A stretch of 16,966 bases of DNA from Acidobacterium sp. (lineage in GTDB: Bacteria > Acidobacteriota > Terriglobia > Terriglobales > Acidobacteriaceae). The stretch spans positions 1-16,966 of the forward strand of contig PMAM01000253.1 of NCBI GenBank assembly GCA_003152595.1, in the 5' to 3' direction. How positions within the stretch are numbered: position 1 is the first letter of the stretch; every line of letters begins with the position of its first letter. The translations under genes were made by a program, and so were the position numbers. This document shows positions 1-5,290 of the stretch, one piece after another. The notes beneath the pieces are model-generated. The model ran no database searches. It had not been told where the DNA came from and saw only the letters and a list, made by a program, of their open reading frames with translations.

Positions 1-1
1 C

Positions 2-118
2 GGCCTCTGGTCGAGCATGTCCATGTGGCAGAAGGCCGTCGCCGCCGCCGTTGGGTTCTGCATATGGCGCGTGTGGTGGCAACAGCGTCAGCCACGGAAG
101 AAGAAGAACGAGGATTAG
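2..118 (+). CDS. C-terminal end of an unrecognised small membrane protein (partial)
   Basis: An open frame enters from the left edge and ends at TAG 116-118. The visible 38 residues hold a hydrophobic, Ala/Val-rich stretch, then Trp-rich residues, then a very basic tail (KKKNED at the end). That is the usual look of a last membrane helix with a cytoplasmic basic end. The gap to the next gene on the same strand is 42 bases and contains that gene's ribosome binding site, so the two are probably co-transcribed. The family cannot be named from so short a piece. The frame is open by only 38 codons, so the call rests mainly on its composition and position. Confidence 0.45.
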   Translation, partial: GLWSSMSMWQKAVAAAVGFCIWRVWWQQRQPRKKKNED

Positions 119-160
119 TGCGCCAGCAGGACCGGCAACACGCAGTTCAAGGAGGAAGGA

Positions 161-1774
161 ATGAATAAGGTTCGTGAAGAACACCACACCGGCGGCGAGT
201 TCGGAATGGATGCCGCGAATCATGTTGACCGGCATAGCGCCAGTTACTGCGCGTCCGAGCGCCAGCGCATCGAAACCGTAAACCGGCCTGCGATTCTTGC
301 ACTGCGCGCCCGCGTGGGGCAACTGCAGGACCAAGCGCGGGACCTCGAAAACCGCATCTATCAGGCTCCGCCGCCGGGGACCGTTCAGGCGCGCAGGCGC
401 AAGGCAATTTTCCGGTATGCGATTGCGGCGCTCCTCACCGTAGCCGCATTTATTTTTTCCGTGCTCGCCTTCGATCCGTATCGACTCGGGTGGAAAGCCT
501 GGCTCTACTGCTTCGGCATTGCAATCGTGACGCCGTTTCTCGTAGATCGAATCCTCGAGCGATGGGCGAGCCCGCGGCTTGTAGACGTGCTGGCGACCGT
601 CGCCGGTGTCGCCGCCGTCGTGAGCCTGATCCTGCTCGCCGAGATTCGGGGAGACCTTCTGGCGCAACAGGTGACGAACACCCCTTCCGCCGTGATCGAG
701 AACCCCGGGGATGCGCCGCCACCGGCGACCGAAAACACGTTCTATGACCGCACCGTTGGCCTCCTCCGCCTCGTGATGGCATTCCTTGCGTTCGCCATTG
801 AGATTGGCGCGGGGATCGCACTCCATGAAGCAGGCCAATGGGCGTCAGCAAACGGTGAAGATGGCATGGCACTCCGGCGCGAACTTGCCGCCGTACGGGA
901 ACAGATGATCGCCCATGGGCACGAAGTGTGGGCGCTCGAAAATGCAGGGGCAGCGTTCGAGCACGAGTTCTGGCGGAATTTCTATCGATCGCTCCTGAAC
1001 GGTGTAAAGCGCGGAGCGCTTCAAAAACTCTTGATCTTCGTACTGTGCCTCGGGATCTTCGCGCATGGTGAGACGCGCACCGGCAATCACGCGGACATCG
1101 TCGTCCTTCTCGACCTGTCACAATCCGTGGCCGTAAGGGGCCACGATAGCAGGGCGGAGTTCGAGAAGAACGTACAGGGCGTGAGCGGCATCCTCGCGGC
1201 GTTACCAGCCGGAGCGAAGGTCACGGTGATTGGCATTACGGATGATAGCTTTGCCACTCCTTACATCATTTTTTCGGCAGAGCTAGCGGACGACGAGGGA
1301 TACTTCAAGGAACGTCTTGCCAACGGTCACGCGGCGCTCTTGCGCGCATGGCGGGAACGCTCCGAGCGACTCACGCCAAGCTGTGCAAAGACAGATATTC
1401 TGGGGGCACTCCTTGTTGCGTCGGAAGTGTTCCATGAATCGCCGGGCGGCCGTCGCAAGGTACTCGTCGTGCTCTCCGACATGCGGCAGGCGACCGGCGC
1501 GCTCGATCTTGAGCGTCAGGCCATAGTACAGACGCCTGCCGCGATGCGGCAGGTCGCGGGGAATAAGTTGATGGCAGACTTGGGCGGCGTCGAGGTATAC
1601 GCCGAAGGCGTAGATGGAGCGGGGGAGTCGGTTGGGTACTGGCAGAGCCTGCATGATTTCTGGGCCGCATATTTCGTGCAGACCGGCGCTACCCTCGCGC
1701 GGTACTCCGCGCTGCGCGGCGTTCCGGAATTCGAGCGCTCCAGCCCGATAGCGGCTGACGATCACGAGCAGTAA
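161..1774 (+). CDS. Membrane-anchored von Willebrand factor A (VWA) domain protein
   Basis: The 537-aa protein starts at an ATG preceded by a good ribosome binding site (AAGGAGGAA, ending about 5 bases before). Residues about 40-70 are charged and helical, probably coiled coil. Hydrophobic segments lie near 84-105, 112-130, 140-160, 198-220 and 286-303. The C-terminal part is a VWA domain with a complete MIDAS metal site: D318-L-S320-Q-S322, T411 and D440 (in LSDMR). VWA domains bind divalent metal and usually mediate protein-protein contacts; with several N-terminal helices this one sits in the inner membrane, but the side on which the VWA faces is not shown. The last 86 bases overlap, antisense, the end of the winged-helix gene coming from the right. 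Its partner may be the membrane protein cut off at the left edge. Role unknown; secretion, conjugation or stress apparatus are all possible. Confidence 0.85.
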   Translation: MNKVREEHHTGGEFGMDAANHVDRHSASYCASERQRIETVNRPAILALRARVGQLQDQARDLENRIYQAPPPGTVQARRRKAIFRYAIAALLTVAAFIFSVLAFDPYRLGWKAWLYCFGIAIVTPFLVDRILERWASPRLVDVLATVAGVAAVVSLILLAEIRGDLLAQQVTNTPSAVIENPGDAPPPATENTFYDRTVGLLRLVMAFLAFAIEIGAGIALHEAGQWASANGEDGMALRRELAAVREQMIAHGHEVWALENAGAAFEHEFWRNFYRSLLNGVKRGALQKLLIFVLCLGIFAHGETRTGNHADIVVLLDLSQSVAVRGHDSRAEFEKNVQGVSGILAALPAGAKVTVIGITDDSFATPYIIFSAELADDEGYFKERLANGHAALLRAWRERSERLTPSCAKTDILGALLVASEVFHESPGGRRKVLVVLSDMRQATGALDLERQAIVQTPAAMRQVAGNKLMADLGGVEVYAEGVDGAGESVGYWQSLHDFWAAYFVQTGATLARYSALRGVPEFERSSPIAADDHEQ

Positions 1775-2300
1775 GATCGATATACGTTTGATTGCACGTC
1801 GCCTTCAGCCTATAGCAAACTTCGTTGCCAACGGTGTCCTGAATTATTAGGACGCTCCGCGGGTCAATGAGCATTTCCGCTTCCTGAAATACTATTCCGA
1901 GCGCTTGATGCAGGCGGCTGACGTGCACTTTGATTGAGGATCGGGGAATTTTTCGTGTGTGGACCGTGCGCCCGTTCGCATTCTTCGCATGAAACTTGTA
2001 GAAATCATCGGCGCGGATTCCCAGTTCAATCTGGCGCGCACTTTGCGCCAGGCGGCAATGATTCGCGAGATAATCAAAAACGATGTGCTGCGCCAACGTA
2101 AGTCGCAATTGATACTCGCGTCCACGATACACGAGGAATACCGCATAGACCTCTTGACCAGCGACGCGGCCGATACTTCCCGGCATCCGGAAGCGATACA
2201 CAATGCGAAAATGGGGTCCGGCAGACCGGAGATGGCTGATCTCTGCGATGAGCAGGTCCACTGTTTTGAGAACGGGCGTCCAGCTATTCTTCGCAGGCAT
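1689..2300 (-). CDS. OmpR-type winged-helix DNA-binding protein (output half of a split response regulator)
   Basis: 203 aa. Residues about 52-168 fit the OmpR/PhoB C-terminal winged helix: leading beta strands, helix 1 (LTLAQHIVFDYLANH), a recognition helix (SSIKVHVSRLHQALG, 121-135) and a wing ending in QDTVGNEVCYRL. Residues 9-25 (PVLKTVDLLIAEISHL) resemble the last helix of a receiver domain, so this ORF seems to carry the final receiver helix plus the DNA-binding domain. It starts inside the last 17 bases of the receiver gene upstream, in the +1 frame relative to it, so translation is likely coupled. It is the last gene of a three-gene minus-strand operon. The last 35 or so residues are Arg/Ala-rich, unlike the rest, and run antisense through the end of the VWA gene. 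Confidence 0.75.
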   Translation of the reverse strand: MPAKNSWTPVLKTVDLLIAEISHLRSAGPHFRIVYRFRMPGSIGRVAGQEVYAVFLVYRGREYQLRLTLAQHIVFDYLANHCRLAQSARQIELGIRADDFYKFHAKNANGRTVHTRKIPRSSIKVHVSRLHQALGIVFQEAEMLIDPRSVLIIQDTVGNEVCYRLKATCNQTYIDLTARDRQPLSGWSARIPERRAARSTARG

Positions 2301-2619
2301 AACGCGCCCCCATGCGTTCTATCCGAAGCTGAAACTCCGCGCCGAGTTCTCGCTTCGACAGGCAAAGAAAGAGCGGCACCTCGAGGAATGCTCGCTGCCG
2401 GGCTGCCTCTTGCAAGTCACGCAGAATCGTAAGCCAGGGACGGGACAATTCAGCAATTACAAGGATCACAATTTCGCAGAGGTGAGCGTCGGTCCGCAGT
2501 GCTTTGACCGCATCACCGACGTCAGCCGCGCGAATGACGGCAAGCCCACGCTGGGCGAGAATAGTACCTACGCGCTCAGCGTGGGCGTGGTCGTCGTCAA
2601 TGAGGAGCACGCTATTCAT
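2284..2619 (-). CDS. Stand-alone degenerate receiver (pseudo-receiver) domain protein
   Basis: 111 aa. The N-terminus MNSVLLIDDDHAHAERV is a classical CheY-like first strand with its acidic pocket (D8-D10). Strand 3 reads EIVILVIAEL, so the position where the phospho-accepting Asp should be (about residue 54) is Val. Strand 4 keeps a Ser (FLCLS) and the conserved Lys after strand 5 is missing, because the protein stops at GARYACEE before helix 5. It therefore cannot be phosphorylated in the usual way and would act, if at all, as an interaction or ligand-sensing domain. It overlaps the preceding gene by 8 bases (ATGAATAG) and the following winged-helix gene by 17. A GAGG lies 6 bases before its ATG. 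The missing helix 5 appears at the start of the next ORF. Confidence 0.75.
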   Translation of the reverse strand: MNSVLLIDDDHAHAERVGTILAQRGLAVIRAADVGDAVKALRTDAHLCEIVILVIAELSRPWLTILRDLQEAARQRAFLEVPLFLCLSKRELGAEFQLRIERMGARYACEE

Positions 2620-3205
2620 TGACGGCCTCGGCGAGTGTAGCGGTGGATTCCTGGGTGGGCCTCGGGACCGCTATGACTTGGCGCGCTTCTAAATCGTAGA
2701 TTGACATTTGATGGCAACGCTGCCCACGATCCAGAGCGGCATCACGATCAGAGCAGAGAACCACCACGTCGAGTTCGTGCTTAAGTGTCCATTCGTTGAA
2801 GCAGCTGCCAAGCGCATGCGCCGGCCTCAAAAGAAGATCGGCGTTCGCCAGTGCGAATGAGAAGAGCTGTTGCCATGTTGGTCGGGTCGGAAGCTCAACC
2901 GTGCGGTCTGGATAGGGGGAAACTGCAAAGAGTTTCTGGCCGACCATATTGCCGTGGCTCAAGCTAACGGTCGACCCATTCGTTTTTGCATGTGAATCGT
3001 AAGCTATATCTACTGCACCGGCGATGCAGGAGATCATGGGCTCACGGATTGGCAGCTTTAGATGGTTGAATTCTTGACAGAATGGGTGAACGGCGGTTGA
3101 ATGGTGGGGGCCGAAGCCCAAAGCAGGAATCGGATCCGATCCTGCTGAATAAATAGCATCTTCACTGCGGTAAGACGCAGTGGATTCCCGGCGGGTGTTC
3201 GCCAT
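2612..3205 (-). CDS. Unrecognised 197-aa protein, first gene of the pseudo-receiver operon
   Basis: The ATG at 3205 is chosen because AGGAGG lies 3 bases upstream; an alternative ATG at 3265 has no such site and would put the structured leader inside the gene. The first 30 residues are polar and low in pattern. The C-terminal half (residues about 110-185) looks like a folded alpha/beta domain with a Trp-containing stretch (RPTWQQLFSFALANADLLL), then ELDVVVLCSDRDAALD and QMSIYDLEARQVIAV. I cannot assign a family or activity. There is no signal peptide or membrane helix, so it is probably cytoplasmic. The stop overlaps the ATG of the receiver gene by 8 bases, which points to coupled expression with the receiver and winged-helix proteins. 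The start codon itself lies in the arm of a small hairpin (see 3202-3218). Confidence 0.65.
   Translation of the reverse strand: MANTRRESTASYRSEDAIYSAGSDPIPALGFGPHHSTAVHPFCQEFNHLKLPIREPMISCIAGAVDIAYDSHAKTNGSTVSLSHGNMVGQKLFAVSPYPDRTVELPTRPTWQQLFSFALANADLLLRPAHALGSCFNEWTLKHELDVVVLCSDRDAALDRGQRCHQMSIYDLEARQVIAVPRPTQESTATLAEAVNE
3123..3145. repeat. Long palindrome inside the first operon gene
   Basis: A perfect 12-base palindrome (ATCGGATCCGAT, 3129-3140) is flanked by matching arms GCAGG and CCTGC with one extra base on the left. A second perfect inverted repeat follows at 3163-3182 (CACTGCG, 6-base loop, CGCAGTG). Both lie inside the N-terminal, poorly patterned part of the 2612-3205 gene and continue the hairpin series of the neighbouring intergenic region. 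Confidence 0.6.
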
Positions 3206-3218
3206 AGTCCTCCTATGG
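3202..3218 (-). promoter_or_regulatory. Hairpin holding the ribosome binding site and start codon of the 2612-3205 gene
   Basis: On the minus strand the sequence is CCATAG-GAGGA-CTATGG. The ATG start codon (3203-3205) is in the 3' arm and the Shine-Dalgarno core is in the loop, so folding would hide the start. This is a simple arrangement for translational control. Confidence 0.5.
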
Positions 3219-3278
3219 TGGGCACCTCCCGCGAAGTGCGGGATGGCCAGGTGTGTTGCAACCACATCTGGCCTTTTT
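3202..3278 (+). ncRNA. Candidate small structured RNA ending in an intrinsic terminator, antisense to the operon start
   Basis: Read on the + strand, three hairpins stand in a row. The first is CCATAG-TCCTC-CTATGG (3202-3218). The second is TCCCGC-GAAGT-GCGGGA (3227-3243). The third is an 11-bp stem, GGCCAGGTGTG with CACATCTGGCC (one G-T pair) and a 7-base loop (3245-3273), followed by TTTTT (3274-3278). The last is a textbook Rho-independent terminator with no gene before it on this strand, so something short seems to be transcribed here. It would cover the ribosome binding site and start codon of the minus-strand operon and carries two CU-rich, anti-Shine-Dalgarno stretches (TCCTCC at 3208-3213, ACCTCC at 3224-3229). 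No promoter could be fixed. Alternatively the terminator simply stops read-through toward 3381, or the structures act in the minus-strand leader. Confidence 0.4.
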
Positions 3279-3297
3279 CGTGCCTACTACGGGCAAA

Positions 3298-3308
3298 TTA
3301 AGGAGGTA
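3298..3308. promoter_or_regulatory. Perfect Shine-Dalgarno (+) / perfect anti-Shine-Dalgarno (-) sequence without an adjacent gene start
   Basis: TAAGGAGGT at 3299-3307 is the full complement of the 16S rRNA 3' end, but no ATG, GTG or TTG follows at a suitable distance; a CTG 5 bases on (3312) would open a 14-codon frame ending at TGA 3354-3356. Read on the minus strand it is ACCTCCTTA, a copy of the 16S tail, placed upstream of the operon's own AGGAGG, which it could pair with and mask. An inverted repeat GGCCTT...AAGGCC (3318-3343) follows. Confidence 0.4.
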
Positions 3309-3380
3309 CGGCTGAACGGCCTTGGACAGTTTCTGAAAAGGCCTGATTTATCCTGAAACCCTCGAGATCGGAAGGACGAT

Positions 3381-4901
3381 ATGCGCTGGAGAATTGGAGA
3401 CTGGACGTTTGACAACAGGACGAAAAGAGTCACTGGCTCTGCCGAACGCAAACTCAATTCTCGGCAAGTCGAGCTTCTTGAGTTTCTCATCATGAACTAC
3501 GATCAAAGCTATAAAGACAAGGATCTAATCAAGGGAGTATGGGGGGAGGGGAACGACGCTTCAGGCAGCCTTCACAAGTACATTAACGTACTGCGTGATG
3601 CATTAGGCGGAAAGGACAAATCTCTTCGTGAACGCAAGGAAATTATTGACACCGATCCGTATCGGCTGTTAATCGAGCCGGAAGAGATCGCGGGTAGCGA
3701 ATTCCCGGGTGGGAAGGGAATAGAATTCAGCATTTCTGGCGCTTCATACTCCAAGGAATCGAAGGCACCCTCATCCGACTCGAACCCAGAATTTACGCTC
3801 ATCGTTGACGGAATGATCATCAACTCGGTCGCCGAACTGCTTTTTCAAGATCGAGTCACTGAGGGCATTCGAAAGGTTTGCTCCGCATCGTATGAGCGTT
3901 CTCTCGAAGACCTCGCGTTCGCCACGGTCTATGCTTCTCGCCTTGTCACTGGAAGGGACTTTAGGCCAAGTCGTACCGCGCCAGATCAGCCGGGCCAGGA
4001 AGTGGCGGCTCGTCTCGGAGCAATATGTGAACAGCGGGCATATCCCAATGACATAACCGGTGGACGCTTGCTTCTGGTTGAAGAGACTCGAAATGGCATT
4101 CGGGATGATATGCGGCGGTTTGTGAAATGTATGGACGATAGATACTATACTCACTTCTTTCGAGACTACATGCTGCGTGAGGGAACTAAACATCTGGGTA
4201 CAGACGACAGGGTCTTCCAAGACGGCATTAACCCAGATGACTATGAGTTCGATGTTGGAAGACCCTATTACCAGCATCGGCACCTTCAAGATGATCTTGG
4301 CAGCGCAACCGATCTCTTAGTGAGTTTCTTGCCAAAGACCCCTCAGGATTCTACGGACCGGTACGCCACGAATGCTCTGAGAGAATTCGCCACGCGGAAT
4401 GTTCTCAGTCTCATCACAATAATGTGGGAGGGGGACGAATTCGCAAGAAGAACGAAAGCACGCAGAGCGCCTCACGTTCTGCGCGCTCTTGTTGATATGA
4501 AAAGATCGAAGGACCGGGGCGGCACGCAGCAGCAGGAGATCGTTCGTGACTTGGTCGTCGAGCACGCGCTCACCACCGCGCTAGGAAAAATGCGAGAGAA
4601 GAACAGGCACAATCTTGTTGGTATCTTGCTGAACCAGCGGGACGACCCCCCATTCAAACAGATTCGTGATCTGCTCAATAAGGAGCACTTGATAATCATG
4701 GAGGCGGGCTTTGAGAAAGAAAAGGCAGCCCGTAGGGTTTACCAACAACTCGAAGCCTTACTTGCTTCAACATCCACGCAGCCCGATAAGGTCCACCTAG
4801 CTCACGCCACTGCCATTAGAGCGATGGGCGGGAACCGAGCAGAAAACTACCAGCGTCAGCTTTATAGGGTGTTTCCAGAGCTCGACCCTAATCGCAATTG
4901 A
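3381..4901 (+). CDS. Winged-helix protein with a large unrecognised C-terminal region (one-component type)
   Basis: 506 aa; ATG preceded by GGAAGGA at a good distance. Residues 1-100 form an OmpR/CadC-type winged helix: LNSRQVELLEFL (helix 1), DLIKGVWG, recognition helix SGSLHKYINVLRDALGG (61-77), and a wing ending IIDTDPYRLLIE. There is no receiver domain and no membrane helix, unlike CadC. The remaining 400 residues are mostly charged and alpha-helical, with a Phe/Tyr/Asp-rich middle part (about 240-310) and a Lys/Arg-rich helical end (about 370-500); I recognise no catalytic motif. It stands divergently from the pseudo-receiver operon, which also encodes an OmpR-type winged helix, so the two could compete for, or share, sites in the 175-bp gap. 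Many codons end in A or T, in contrast with the GC-rich VWA gene, which hints at a different origin. Sensor-regulator or DNA-bound effector are both possible. Confidence 0.8.
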   Translation: MRWRIGDWTFDNRTKRVTGSAERKLNSRQVELLEFLIMNYDQSYKDKDLIKGVWGEGNDASGSLHKYINVLRDALGGKDKSLRERKEIIDTDPYRLLIEPEEIAGSEFPGGKGIEFSISGASYSKESKAPSSDSNPEFTLIVDGMIINSVAELLFQDRVTEGIRKVCSASYERSLEDLAFATVYASRLVTGRDFRPSRTAPDQPGQEVAARLGAICEQRAYPNDITGGRLLLVEETRNGIRDDMRRFVKCMDDRYYTHFFRDYMLREGTKHLGTDDRVFQDGINPDDYEFDVGRPYYQHRHLQDDLGSATDLLVSFLPKTPQDSTDRYATNALREFATRNVLSLITIMWEGDEFARRTKARRAPHVLRALVDMKRSKDRGGTQQQEIVRDLVVEHALTTALGKMREKNRHNLVGILLNQRDDPPFKQIRDLLNKEHLIIMEAGFEKEKAARRVYQQLEALLASTSTQPDKVHLAHATAIRAMGGNRAENYQRQLYRVFPELDPNRN

Positions 4902-4916
4902 GGAAGACCCCAAGAA

Positions 4917-4936
4917 GCCCCGGCCTTGACCGGGGC
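4917..4936. terminator. Hairpin after the winged-helix gene
   Basis: Perfect 7-bp stem, 6-base loop, 15 bases after TGA 4899-4901. No T run follows on the + strand, so it is only terminator-like; it could stop or stabilise transcripts from either converging gene. Confidence 0.4.
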
Positions 4937-5153
4937 GAAAGTTTCCTCGGAAGAACTGATCCGCACAGGGGTGCGTCCAGCGAACAATCGCCGGCCCCCT
5001 CGGGTGCGCCACGGGGAGCATTCTTGGCGGGATGCCGGGTGACATCTTCGACGCCTCAGGCCGCCACGCTCGTGGCCACCTTCGCGGAGAATTTCCGCCG
5101 ACACATCCGTGACGGCTACCCGGAAGTTTTCACGTTCCATCACCTTGAGACGC

Positions 5154-5182
5154 AAATGCCCAGGCACAAAGCCAGGGCATTT
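5154..5182. terminator. Hairpin downstream of the NERD-ATPase gene
   Basis: An 8-bp outer stem (AAATGCCC/GGGCATTT), one A-A mismatch, a 3-bp inner stem and a 5-base loop. On the minus strand the 3' arm ends in TTT, but no longer T run follows. It is about 110 bases past the stop of the 5291-7087 gene and may terminate it. Confidence 0.4.
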
Positions 5183-5290
5183 CCCTTGATCTACTTCGCA
5201 GCTTTCTTTGGAATAAAATCGTCAGCGGCGAATCGATTACCGCAGAATCAGCTCGTAAACTTGCCGCTGGGTGCGATGCAACGATCAGTC

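Larger units (their letters stand above)
4902..5290. other. 389-bp gap between converging genes, with two hairpins
   Basis: No gene could be supported. A perfect 7-bp hairpin (GCCCCGG-CCTTGA-CCGGGGC, 4917-4936) lies 15 bases after the stop of the winged-helix gene; it lacks a T run on the + strand but is followed by TTCTT on the minus strand. A second hairpin at 5154-5182 (AAATGCCC-A-GGC, ACAAA, GCC-A-GGGCATTT) lies about 110 bases beyond the NERD gene's stop. The stretch between is GC-rich and is open in several frames without a convincing protein, so it may be decayed coding DNA. Confidence 0.5.

Noticed and set aside
450..1121. 223-codon minus-strand frame opposite the VWA gene.
   Set aside because: Very Arg/Ser-rich, typical antisense shadow of a GC-rich gene whose + strand protein has clear domains.
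3245..3273. Integron attC site, because of the long hairpin with GTTGCAAC in the loop.
   Set aside because: No RYYYAAC/GTTRRRY arms in the proper places and no integron integrase; the T run argues for a terminator.
4862..5167. 101-codon minus-strand open frame containing MERENFRVAVTDVSAEILRE.
   Set aside because: The first 35 residues look plausible, but the rest is Arg/Gly-rich and runs over the terminator-like hairpin into the end of the 3381-4901 gene; possibly decayed coding DNA, not a supported gene.
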